A stretch of 64,000 nucleotides of DNA, taken from positions 186,001-250,000 of the forward strand of contig NZ_VSKS01000004.1 in the NCBI RefSeq assembly GCF_008312835.1. Reading direction: 5' to 3'. The notes below the pieces were generated by a model. That model searched no databases. It saw only the letters and a program-made list of their open reading frames with translations, and was not told where the DNA came from. Source of the stretch: Streptomyces marokkonensis (lineage in GTDB: Bacteria; Actinomycetota; Actinomycetes; Streptomycetales; Streptomycetaceae). A program made the position numbers and the translations under genes. The stretch's first letter is position 1, and each line of letters opens with the position of its first letter. Positions 52,863 through 60,021 of the stretch are shown in pieces.

Positions 52863-53944
52863 CGGCGGGCGTCGACGGCGGCGAAGAGCACGCCCGCCCA
52901 CGCGGCGTCCCGCTGGGACGTGAGCCGGACGGTGGCCAGGTCACCGGCGCGCGGCAGGCCCTGCCCGAGGTCGAACACGTCGGAGTCGTAGCCGAGGGTG
53001 TTGGCGTACGCCGGTACCCGGGCCGGGGCGCTCCCGGGGTCGGAGACGGTGGAGTTCAGCACGTCGTCGAGCGGGTTCGCCGCGTCGCCGAACGCGGCGG
53101 ACGGACCGTCACCCGCGGCGAGGGTGAGGGAGTCACCCGTGGTGCCGGGGTCGCCGTTGTACGCCACCAGCCCCACCCGTCCCCCGGCACCCGCGGCGAA
53201 CGGCATGTCGCGCAGCGCGACCTCCACGCCCGCGCGGGAGCCGAGCGGCTGGAAGCCGTCCCAGACCGACAGGTGCCGCAGCGGCTCCGCCGGGTTCTCG
53301 TACGCCACCACCAGCGTCCAGCCGCCCCAGGCGCCGGCCGCCGATCTGCCGCCGGCCACGTTGAGCTGCGCCACGGTGTACAGGCCCGGAACGCTGTCCC
53401 GCACCAGCCGCGTCACGTCCGCGGAGGCCTGGAAGGCGTCCGCGCCGTCCGCGACGCGGTGGCCCACGACGGTGTCCGCGAGCAGCTCCTTGTAGTCCCC
53501 GCCCGGTTCGGCGATCAGTACCCGCTCGTTGTCCGCGGCCGGCTTCTGCTCGCCCACGAGCAGGTTGCCGCCCCAGTACAGCCGGGCGTACGTCACGCGG
53601 GAGCCGGCGGGCAGCCGGACCTCCGCGCGGGAGGAGTTGTACGTGTTCGGGTCGCCGTCGACATCGACGTAGCCCATGTCGAAGCCGCCGTTCACCCCGG
53701 GCGCGCCCGCCTGAACTCCCCGGCACGAGGGCGCCTGGGCACGGCAGGTGGCGGAGGAGTTGGCCGCGCGCACGATGTTTCCGTGCTGGACCGCCCGGTA
53801 CCGCTCGCCGAAGGCGAGGCTCTCGGCCTCCGGCGCGGGCGCGGCCGGCGCCGCGGCCGCCGCGCCGCAGGGCGCCCACATCGCGGCGAGGGCGAGGACG
53901 CCCACCGTCGTACGGCGAAGCAACTGACCCAGGGTTTGACGCAT
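52859..53944 (-). CDS. Secreted surface protein, first gene of the exopolysaccharide operon
   Basis: 361 residues from ATG 53944 (MRQTLGQLLRRTTVGVLALA). A signal peptide ends near residue 33 (CGAAAAAPAAP). The mature protein is beta-rich with no membrane anchor: SSATCRAQAPSCRGV near the start, YVDVDGDPNTYNSSRAEV, VTYARLYWGGNLLVGEQK, GWTLVVAYENPAEPLRHLSV, VFDLGQGLPRAGDL. I recall similar secreted beta-sandwich proteins in actinobacteria but cannot assign a function. Its tight coupling to polysaccharide genes suggests a matrix or export component. Confidence 0.85.
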   Translation of the reverse strand: MRQTLGQLLRRTTVGVLALAAMWAPCGAAAAAPAAPAPEAESLAFGERYRAVQHGNIVRAANSSATCRAQAPSCRGVQAGAPGVNGGFDMGYVDVDGDPNTYNSSRAEVRLPAGSRVTYARLYWGGNLLVGEQKPAADNERVLIAEPGGDYKELLADTVVGHRVADGADAFQASADVTRLVRDSVPGLYTVAQLNVAGGRSAAGAWGGWTLVVAYENPAEPLRHLSVWDGFQPLGSRAGVEVALRDMPFAAGAGGRVGLVAYNGDPGTTGDSLTLAAGDGPSAAFGDAANPLDDVLNSTVSDPGSAPARVPAYANTLGYDSDVFDLGQGLPRAGDLATVRLTSQRDAAWAGVLFAAVDARR

Positions 53945-54264
53945 GACCGTCGGAGCCTTTCGGAACGGGTGGCGGCGGCAGGCAGCGGCGACGAGTGCGA
54001 TGCGTCCGCCCATGAGGGTGCCTCGGAGGTTCGCAACTCTAGTCACCAAACGGACAAATTCGCCGAAATTCGGCGAAGGGTGGCAAGTGTGTTGGAATCG
54101 TGAAGTCGGGTTTGCGTCGCGACCGGCTCCGCGCATGGCCTGACCTGGCAGAACGCGCAAGAGAGTGAAGCGGCGGCGAACCGAAAGGCGTACGCCCGGT
54201 TGCGGGAGCCCGGAGGCCCTCTCACGGTGAGTTCAAGATCCGGAACCCCGCGAAAGGAACCTCC
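53945..54264. other. Divergent intergenic region of the surface locus
   Basis: About 320 bp between the exopolysaccharide operon and the threonine-rich secreted protein gene. It contains the perfect dyad at 54059-54077 and no open frame I would call a gene. Confidence 0.6.
54059..54077. promoter_or_regulatory. Perfect 19-bp dyad, TTCGCC-N7-GGCGAA (site 1)
   Basis: TTCGCCGAAATTCGGCGAA is a perfect inverted repeat, 115 bp upstream of the exopolysaccharide operon and 188 bp upstream of the divergent gene. The same TTCGCC-N7-GGCGAA form occurs at 56978-56996. Confidence 0.65.
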
Positions 54265-55020
54265 ATGCGCGCTCTGCCGGCACGGCGTATCGCATTCGGC
54301 GCACTGTGCGCCGCCCTTCTGGCCGGAACCACCGGACCCGCCGCCATGGCGGCCGGCTCGGCCCCCGGACGCGACCGGGCGGCGTCGTCCGCCGAGCTGC
54401 TCACGCGGGCCGGCGAGGCCGGGGCGCACAAGAGTGAACTCGCCCCGGTCGTGGACCTGGTGAAGGCCGTGCTCGAGGCGGACGGCGGCCAGCTGCCACC
54501 CGACCGGGTCAGGGAACTCGGCGACGCCGCGAGGGCCGCCGTGGCCGGGGCGGACGACGACGGCCCGTCCACCACGATCAGCATGACGACGGTGACCACG
54601 ACCACGGCCACGTCCCACACGAGCACGTCCGCGACGTCCGGCACGAGCACACCCGCCACGACCCCGGCCGTCGTCCCGCCCGCGACGGCCGCACCGGCCG
54701 TCGCGACCGGTGTGCTCCTGCCGGCGGCCGACACCGCCGACCCCGCGAGCGGCGCGCTGGACGCCGTGAGCGAGGCCCTCGACAACCTCATGGACCTGCT
54801 GCTGCCCGAGGACGACACCACGGCCGCCGGCCAGACGGCCGGTCAGGAGCCGTCGGCGGCCGACGACCTGCTGGCCCGGATGGACGACCTCATCGACGCG
54901 CTGACCGGCGCGGACGCCGAGGTGTCCACGCTGCCCGCACCGGCCGGGGCGACGACGCCGGCGTCCACCACGCCGGCCACGCCCCCCGCGCTCACCCCGC
55001 TCCTCCCGCCGACGTCGTGA
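54265..55020 (+). CDS. Secreted threonine/alanine-rich protein of unknown function
   Basis: 251 residues from ATG 54265 with GAAAGGAACC upstream. Signal peptide about 1-30 (ALCAALLAGTTGPAAMAAG). A first helical segment (about 40-95) is followed by a Thr/Ser-rich stretch (TTISMTTVTTTTATSHTSTS, about 103-140), an acidic helical segment (LDAVSEALDNLMDLLLPEDD) and a Pro/Thr tail. There are no cysteines in the mature part and no sorting signal. I do not recognise the family; the repetitive composition suggests a wall-spanning or matrix protein. Confidence 0.78.
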   Translation: MRALPARRIAFGALCAALLAGTTGPAAMAAGSAPGRDRAASSAELLTRAGEAGAHKSELAPVVDLVKAVLEADGGQLPPDRVRELGDAARAAVAGADDDGPSTTISMTTVTTTTATSHTSTSATSGTSTPATTPAVVPPATAAPAVATGVLLPAADTADPASGALDAVSEALDNLMDLLLPEDDTTAAGQTAGQEPSAADDLLARMDDLIDALTGADAEVSTLPAPAGATTPASTTPATPPALTPLLPPTS

Positions 55021-55178
55021 ACCTCGTTCGCAGCGGCATTCACCCCATCAGTCGTTCATGGATCTCATATGAGGACTCGGCAATCTTCGGCTTCCCGGTT
55101 TCCGCCCGGGCCGGGGATCGTTGAGCACGGCGACAGAATTCCCCTCCGGCGACCCGCGTTGCCGAAGAAAGGAACACG

Positions 55179-55451
55179 ATGAAGTCCCTGAAGGCTGCCG
55201 CCGTCCTTGCCGGGTCCCTGATCGCCGCCGGTTTCGCCGCTCCCGCACACGCCGCGGACTCCACCGACCTGGCGTCCACCGGCCTCGACACCGGCCTGCG
55301 CACCGCGGTCCCCTTCGAGCTCATGCCGCTGCACGACTCGGACTCGCTCGTCGACTCCGAATCGGACTCGCTGCTCGGAACCACGAAGGAAGCGGCGGCC
55401 GTCGTGAACGAGGCCAAGCCGGTGCACGGCGATGTGGGTCTGCGCGCCTGA
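55179..55451 (+). CDS. Small secreted acidic peptide of unknown function
   Basis: 90 residues from ATG 55179 with GAAAGGAAC upstream. Signal peptide about 1-25 (KAAAVLAGSLIAAGFAAPAH, AADS). The mature peptide of about 65 residues has an acidic Asp/Ser run (LHDSDSLVDSESDSLL) and no cysteine. It ends in a terminator, so it is a monocistronic gene. The function is unknown; the location next to chaplin and polysaccharide genes suggests the cell surface. Confidence 0.8.
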   Translation: MKSLKAAAVLAGSLIAAGFAAPAHAADSTDLASTGLDTGLRTAVPFELMPLHDSDSLVDSESDSLLGTTKEAAAVVNEAKPVHGDVGLRA

Positions 55452-55467
55452 GAACCAGGCCCTGCGC

Positions 55468-55499
55468 ATTCGGCCCCCGGTCCTTGCCGGGGGCCGAAT
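55468..55499. terminator. Terminator of the acidic peptide gene
   Basis: A perfect 13-bp stem (55468-55480 with 55487-55499), 6-nt loop, then CCTTTTGTG. Confidence 0.9.
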
Positions 55500-55530
55500 C
55501 CTTTTGTGTGACCGTTTCCCGGAAACGGGA

Positions 55531-55562
55531 AGAGCCCCGGCGCGCGGGGCTGCCGGGGCTCT
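55531..55562. terminator. Terminator of the short chaplin gene
   Basis: AGAGCCCCGG (55531-55540) pairs with CCGGGGCTCT (55553-55562), serving the minus-strand gene that ends at 55610. A further perfect palindrome CCGTTTCCCGGAAACGG lies beside it at 55512-55528. Confidence 0.75.
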
Positions 55563-55609
55563 CGGGGGTACTACGACGGACGTCCGTAGCCGTAAGTCCC
55601 TGTAGTGCG

Positions 55610-55849
55610 TTACTTGTTCACGCAGACGTTGCCGACAGCCGGGTTGAGGAAGCCGACCACGTTCACGGTGTTGCCGCACACATTGACGGGCGCGTGGACC
55701 GGAACCTGGACCACATTGCCGGACACGACGCCGGGCGAGTGGACCGCCGCACCCTCGGCGCCGGAGTGAGCCGAGGCCATTCCGGCGCCGCTGAGCACCA
55801 CGGCGCCCGTGCCGAGAGCCACGGTGGCCGCCTTCGCGATGCGAGACAT
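55610..55849 (-). CDS. Short chaplin
   Basis: 79 residues from ATG 55849, preceded by AAGGAG 6 bases upstream. Signal peptide about 1-27 (VALGTGAVVLSGAGMASAH). The single chaplin domain (HSPGVVSGNVVQVPVHAPVN, VCGNTVNVVGFLNPAVGNVC) has Cys58 and Cys76 and ends VNK, as in ChpD, F, G and H; which of these is orthologous cannot be told. It forms amphipathic amyloid fibres that let aerial hyphae leave the aqueous surface. Confidence 0.97.
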   Translation of the reverse strand: MSRIAKAATVALGTGAVVLSGAGMASAHSGAEGAAVHSPGVVSGNVVQVPVHAPVNVCGNTVNVVGFLNPAVGNVCVNK

Positions 55850-55905
55850 CACGTTCTCCTTACTGGTCTGTTAAACGCGGCAGCATGAGCGGCCGCACTC
55901 CCCGC

Positions 55906-55934
55906 TCAACGCGGCGACACCGGGTCGGGTCACG
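55906..55934 (-). promoter_or_regulatory. Sigma-BldN-like promoter of the short chaplin gene
   Basis: On the minus strand CGTGAC (55934-55929) and CGTTGA (55911-55906) are 17 bp apart. This is one base from the CGTAAC/CGTTGA pattern that I recall for BldN-controlled chaplin promoters. The leader is then about 50 nt. Confidence 0.55.
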
Positions 55935-56163
55935 GTGATTGTCCCGAGATCACTCTTTGATCCACCTTTGCGGTGAACGACGGCCTCGACCCGCCCGTGT
56001 CGTTCGTCCGTCCGGTGCACAGCGCAGGGCGCTGACCTGCCCCTTCACAAGAAACTTACGCAAATGGGCGTTTCGACTGTCAAAAGTCGCAAACGTCGCT
56101 TACGTTAGCAACCGTCAGTGACCGGTCCATTACGGACTGAGTCCGCTCAGGAACGGAGAGGTA

Positions 56164-56436
56164 ATGCGCAAGTACCAGAAGGCTGCTGTCGTGATGGCCA
56201 TGCTCGGCAGCGTCGGCTTCCTCGGCGCCGGCACCAGCTTCGCGGGTGACGGCCCGGAGTTCGAGCTCGACAACAAGCAGGCCAACGCCTGCTCGCAGGA
56301 GAACACGATCCAGGGCCTCGTCAACGTCAACGACGTCAACGTTCCGATCGCCGCGCTCCTGGGCCTCAACAACGTCGAGGACGAGACCACCAACGCCGTG
56401 AACTGCGCCAACGGCCTGTCGCTCGGCGGTAAGTGA
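56164..56436 (+). CDS. Small secreted two-cysteine protein, cassette copy 1
   Basis: 90 residues from ATG 56164 with GGAGAGG upstream. Signal peptide about 1-27 (KAAVVMAMLGSVGFLGAGTS, FAG). The mature part of about 63 residues is Asn-rich (NKQANACSQENTIQGLVNVN, DVNVPIAALLGLNNVEDETT) with Cys43 and Cys81, ending NGLSLGG. Its close paralogue is at 57049-57318. A faint resemblance to rodlins (small secreted, two Cys, DVNV segment) is seen but not enough to assign. It is probably a surface-layer peptide. Confidence 0.85.
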   Translation: MRKYQKAAVVMAMLGSVGFLGAGTSFAGDGPEFELDNKQANACSQENTIQGLVNVNDVNVPIAALLGLNNVEDETTNAVNCANGLSLGGK

Positions 56437-56453
56437 CCACCACCAGGTGATCA

Positions 56454-56500
56454 GGCAGGTCCCGGGGCCCGGATTCACATGTCCGGGCTCCGGGCCTGTC
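56454..56500. terminator. Imperfect hairpin between the two genes of cassette 1
   Basis: CAGGTCCCGGGGCCCGGA pairs with TCCGGGCTCCGGGCCTG with one or two mismatches. It could end the first transcript or attenuate read-through to the next gene. Confidence 0.65.
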
Positions 56501-56575
56501 CGGCTCCATGGCTGTTTCGCACGGTCAGGACCGGCCGCCGTCCAGGCGCCGGAGGCGATCGTTGGGAGAAGAAAG

Positions 56576-56887
56576 ATGATCAGGTCGAGAAGCATCGCGT
56601 CGGTGGCCGCGGGGGTCCTCGGGGGCCTCGCGCTGATCGGCGCCGGCGCCGTCCAGGCCTTCGGAGCCGAGGAGCCCGGCGGGTGTGTCGACGACGGCAG
56701 GGGCACGGTCCGCTGCGTGCAGGTGAGTGAGGAACGGATCACGGTCGACGAGGACGGGACGGTTCACCACTCCACCAATGGGTCCAAGCCGGTCTGCTCC
56801 ACGTCGGCCGGCAAGATTTCCTGCACCAACGACGTGACCACGGCCCACAAGGAATCGACGCCTCGCCCTCGGCTCGTCGGTTATTAG
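56576..56887 (+). CDS. Small secreted four-cysteine protein, cassette copy 1
   Basis: 103 residues from ATG 56576 with GGGAGAAGAAAG upstream. Signal peptide about 1-29 (VAAGVLGGLALIGAGAVQAF, GAE). The mature part has four cysteines in two short loops: GGCVDDGRGTVRCVQ and PVCSTSAGKISCTN, each C-x8/9-C with a central glycine. The internal similarity hints at a repeated motif. The paralogue is at 57441-57716. I do not recognise the family. Confidence 0.83.
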   Translation: MIRSRSIASVAAGVLGGLALIGAGAVQAFGAEEPGGCVDDGRGTVRCVQVSEERITVDEDGTVHHSTNGSKPVCSTSAGKISCTNDVTTAHKESTPRPRLVGY

Positions 56888-56977
56888 GCTTATCGAATAG
56901 GTGCCTTATTGCGCCACGCGTGCCTATTCGGGGTAATTTCGCGGTTCGGCGTTTCGCCTACTGATTGCCGCAGTCAA

Positions 56978-56996
56978 TTCGCCTAATCTTGGCGAA
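56978..56996. promoter_or_regulatory. TTCGCC-N7-GGCGAA dyad (site 2)
   Basis: TTCGCCTAATCTTGGCGAA, with the same arms and spacing as site 1 at 54059, lies 53 bp upstream of cassette copy 2. The aligned position upstream of copy 1 (about 56092-56110) has only a degenerate dyad. Confidence 0.6.
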
Positions 56997-57048
56997 TGTC
57001 AGAGGCCGGTCCATTGCGGACTGTGTCAACGCGAGAAATGGAGAGGTA

Positions 57049-57318
57049 ATGCGCAAGTACCAGAAGGCCGCCGTCGTGATGGCCATGCTCGGCAGCGTCA
57101 GCTTCCTCGGTGCCGGCATCAGCCACGCCGGCGACGAGCCGAGCGCTGAACTCAACAACAAGCAGACCAACGCCTGCAAGCAGGAGAACACGACTCAGGG
57201 TCTCATCAACATCGACGACCTCAACCTCGCGCTGGCCATCCTGGGTCTCAACAACATCGAGGACTCCGACACCGACGCCGTGAGCTGCACCAACGGCCTC
57301 GCGCTCGGCGGCGAGTGA
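57049..57318 (+). CDS. Small secreted two-cysteine protein, cassette copy 2
   Basis: 89 residues from ATG 57049 with GGAGAGG upstream. The first 17 residues are identical to copy 1 (MRKYQKAAVVMAMLGSV), and the mature part is about 65% identical (NKQTNACKQENTTQGLINID, DLNLALAILGLNNIEDSDTD), with Cys43 and Cys80. One residue is lost in the central loop. The preceding 160 bp hold its promoter region and no gene. Confidence 0.85.
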   Translation: MRKYQKAAVVMAMLGSVSFLGAGISHAGDEPSAELNNKQTNACKQENTTQGLINIDDLNLALAILGLNNIEDSDTDAVSCTNGLALGGE

Positions 57319-57337
57319 TCACCTCTGCCAGGTGATC

Positions 57338-57384
57338 GGGCAGGCCCGGTGCCCGGATTCATCGTCCGGGCACCGGGCCTGCCC
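57338..57384. terminator. Terminator after the first gene of cassette 2
   Basis: A perfect 20-bp stem (57338-57357 with 57365-57384) with a 7-nt loop, 20 bp after the stop. It is much stronger than its counterpart in cassette 1. Confidence 0.93.
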
Positions 57385-57440
57385 CGTTCGTAAGCATGAC
57401 GACTCCGCCGACCGCGGGGTCGACCGTGAGGAAAAGGTCA

Positions 57441-57716
57441 ATGATCAAGTCGAAGAAGTTCGTGGCGACGGCCGTCGGAATCCTGGGTGGTTTCGCTCTG
57501 ATCGGCGCCGGCGCCGTCCAGGCCGTGGGTGCCGAGACTGCCGCCCAGTGCGCCTCCGACGGCAAGGGCAACACCCGCTGCGTGCAGCACGAGTACCAGG
57601 TCACCACCGACGAATACGGGAAGCTCCGCATCGACAACGAGTCGACGCAGAACTGCACCGGCTCGCACGGGATGTCCTGCGTGTCCACCCTGGTCGTTCC
57701 CGGCGAGAAGTCCTGA
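57441..57716 (+). CDS. Small secreted four-cysteine protein, cassette copy 2
   Basis: 91 residues from ATG 57441. Signal peptide about 1-29 (TAVGILGGFALIGAGAVQAV, GAE) nearly matches copy 1. Mature cysteines: AQCASDGKGNTRCVQ and QNCTGSHGMSCVS, the second loop one residue shorter than in copy 1. The mature parts are only about 35-40% identical, so the copies have diverged except for the cysteine frame. The function is unknown. Confidence 0.83.
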   Translation: MIKSKKFVATAVGILGGFALIGAGAVQAVGAETAAQCASDGKGNTRCVQHEYQVTTDEYGKLRIDNESTQNCTGSHGMSCVSTLVVPGEKS

Positions 57717-57736
57717 CACCTTCGTCGGCCACGAAC

Positions 57737-57772
57737 AAGGGGCCGGAACCCGTTATCGGGTTCCGGCCCCTT
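57737..57772. terminator. Bidirectional terminator
   Basis: A perfect 15-bp stem (57737-57751 with 57758-57772) with a GTTATC loop, between the convergent cassette and the alpha/beta hydrolase gene. Confidence 0.93.
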
Positions 57773-57791
57773 CGGTGTCTCCCGGCCGATG

Positions 57792-58760
57792 TCAGACCTG
57801 CGCGGGCACGCGGCCGGAGCAGGGGACTTCGACGGGAGTGCAGTACGGCAGGTCGTCGACGGGGCGGTCGGTGCAGAACCGGCCGATGAGGTCCGCGGAC
57901 TCCTGTCTGCGCTCCACCGTGACCAGGTGGTCCGCCTCCTTGACGAGGGTGAACAGCGCTCCGGGCATCGTCGCGGCCAGCTCGCGGCCCATCTGCGGGG
58001 TGCACAGGGTGTCGTACTCCCCGGTGAACACCAGGGACGGCACCGTGGGGACCGGCAGGGGCCGGTAACAGCCGTGCGTCACCAGCCGGGTGTTGTGCTC
58101 GACCGCCTTCCTGATCTCGTCCGGCGTCTGGTTCACGAACTGCTGCTGGAGCAGCCGCGCCACGGCCGCGTGCCTGCGCACCTTGCCGGCCTCCGGGTTC
58201 GACATGAACAGCCGCACCAGTCCGTCGGCGGCCTGCTCGATGTCACCCCGCGCGAGCGTCTGCGACAACTGCGGCACGGCCTCGCTGTAGAGCCCGGGAA
58301 GGCGGATCGCCGCTCCGGCGAAGACGACGCGCCTGACGAACTCCGGATGGTGCTGCGCGAAGCGGAGGCCGACGACCTCGCCGAAGCACCCGCCGAACAG
58401 GTTCACCTCGCGCACACCGATCTCCGCCAGCATGTGCCGGACCGCGTCGGCGAGGAAATCGATGTCGTAACGGGCCGGGAGGAAGTCCGAGCTGCCGTAA
58501 CCGGGAAGGTCGACGGTGATCAGCGTGCACAGCGGCGCCAGCCACTTCTCGTGGCCCTGCCAGGAGTACCGGTTCTGCGACGAGCCCCCGAGCAGCAGCA
58601 ACGGAGCCGTCCGCGGCGCGCTCTGATGGACGATCCGGCAGGTGTACGCGAACCCCCCGAAGACGAGCCCCCGCTCCTCCACCTGCTCCGGCGCTGGGGG
58701 GAGGGGCCCGGAGCACCCCGCGCGGGGGGAGTCCTGGGCGGCGATGACGGCAGTGCGCAT
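57792..58760 (-). CDS. Alpha/beta hydrolase
   Basis: 322 residues from ATG 58760, with GGAG 6 bases upstream; the frame is open to 58868. The alpha/beta-hydrolase core begins at about residue 50: LLLLGGSSQNRYSWQGHEKW (oxyanion region), DLPGYGSSDFLPA, nucleophile elbow LFGGCFGEVVGLRFAQHHPE, and LVFTGEYDTLCTP with KEADHLVTVER (acid and His). The nucleophile position reads GGCFGE, so the usual Ser is a cysteine here. It has no signal peptide. The substrate is unknown. Confidence 0.87.
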   Translation of the reverse strand: MRTAVIAAQDSPRAGCSGPLPPAPEQVEERGLVFGGFAYTCRIVHQSAPRTAPLLLLGGSSQNRYSWQGHEKWLAPLCTLITVDLPGYGSSDFLPARYDIDFLADAVRHMLAEIGVREVNLFGGCFGEVVGLRFAQHHPEFVRRVVFAGAAIRLPGLYSEAVPQLSQTLARGDIEQAADGLVRLFMSNPEAGKVRRHAAVARLLQQQFVNQTPDEIRKAVEHNTRLVTHGCYRPLPVPTVPSLVFTGEYDTLCTPQMGRELAATMPGALFTLVKEADHLVTVERRQESADLIGRFCTDRPVDDLPYCTPVEVPCSGRVPAQV

Positions 58761-58833
58761 GAGCGGCTCCGGGAAGGGCGGAACGACGGAGAACCCTCCC
58801 ATGATTACCAGGAAGCGCGCCATTCGGGCGTAA

Positions 58834-60018
58834 TCACTCAATTGTGGGCGATCCCGAAGAATTGGCATGTCTGCGGGGGATGGCCGTGGGGCGGGTGGGG
58901 GCGAGGCGGGTGAGGACCGGGCCGCAGACGGCGAGGAGCATCACGTAGGCGGTGACCAGGGCCCCGAGGCGCTGATCCGCGGAACCGGCGAGGCCGATGA
59001 TGACGACCGAGAACTCGCCGCGGGCGATGAGTGCCGTGCCCGCCCGCAGCCGTCCCCGCCGGCCGATACGGTCGCGGCCCCCTGCGTACCAGCCGGTGGC
59101 CAGCTTGGTCGCCGCGCCGACGACGGCCAGCGCGACGGCCGCCGGCAGCATGGGCACCAGGTCCGTGGGGTCGACGGACATGCCGAGGGCCAGGAAGAAG
59201 ACGGCCGCGAACAGATCGCGCAGCGGGGCGAGGACGTCCCTGGCCCGCTCGGCCGCCTCGCCGGTCAGGGACAGTCCGATCAGGAAGGCCCCGACGGCGG
59301 CGGACACGTGGATCAGCTCGGCCAGGGCGGCGATGACCAGGGTGACGCCGAAGAGCCGCAGCAGCAGCTGCTCGGGGTCGGGAGGGGACAGGACCCGGCC
59401 GACGTGGTGCCCCCAGCGGTACGAGCCGGTGACCGCCCCGGCCACCGCCGTGATGGCCACCACGACGGCGAGCAGCGCCTGCCACCATGTGCCCCCGGCC
59501 GCCATGACGGCGAGCAGGGGGAGGAACCCGGCCATGGCGAAGTCCTCCACCACCAGCAGGGACAACACCGCCGGGGTCTCCCGGTTGCCGAGCCGGCGCA
59601 GGTCGCCGAGCAGCCGGGCGACGATCCCGGAGGAGGAGACGTAGGTGGCGCCGGCCAGTGCCATGGTCCCCACGGTGTCCAGGCCGAGCAGCCATCCCGC
59701 CGCCGCGCCGGGCGCGGCGTTGAGCACGAGATCCACGGCGGCGGAGGCGCGGTGGCGGCGAAGACCGGCGGTGAACTCCCGGACGGTGAACTCCAGGCCG
59801 AGGACCAGCAGCAGGAGGATCACGCCGATCGCGGCGCCCGTGTCGACGAACTCCCGGGCGGCCGGTACCGGAGCGATCCCGCCCTCGCCCAGGGCCAGTC
59901 CGGCCACCAGGTACAACGGCACGGGAGAGAGCGCGAAGCGCCGTGCCAGGGCGCCGAGCCCGCTGAGCGCGGCAAGGATGATCCCCAGCTCCAGCAGCAG
60001 GGCCGTCGGCGTGTGCAC
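58834..60018 (-). CDS. Cation:proton antiporter (KefB/KhtU type)
   Basis: 394 residues from GTG 60018, with 10-12 hydrophobic helices and CPA2 features: LYLVAGLALGEGGIAPVPAA, GVILLLLVLGLEFTVREF, TYVSSSGIVARLLGDLRRLG, LSLLVVEDFAMAGFLPLLAV and ALIARGEFSVVIIGLAGSAD. It lacks a C-terminal RCK domain, which is instead supplied by the separate gene immediately upstream (3 bp gap). The pair should exchange K+ (or Na+) for protons. Confidence 0.92.
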   Translation of the reverse strand: MHTPTALLLELGIILAALSGLGALARRFALSPVPLYLVAGLALGEGGIAPVPAAREFVDTGAAIGVILLLLVLGLEFTVREFTAGLRRHRASAAVDLVLNAAPGAAAGWLLGLDTVGTMALAGATYVSSSGIVARLLGDLRRLGNRETPAVLSLLVVEDFAMAGFLPLLAVMAAGGTWWQALLAVVVAITAVAGAVTGSYRWGHHVGRVLSPPDPEQLLLRLFGVTLVIAALAELIHVSAAVGAFLIGLSLTGEAAERARDVLAPLRDLFAAVFFLALGMSVDPTDLVPMLPAAVALAVVGAATKLATGWYAGGRDRIGRRGRLRAGTALIARGEFSVVIIGLAGSADQRLGALVTAYVMLLAVCGPVLTRLAPTRPTAIPRRHANSSGSPTIE

Positions 60019-60021
60019 CGG

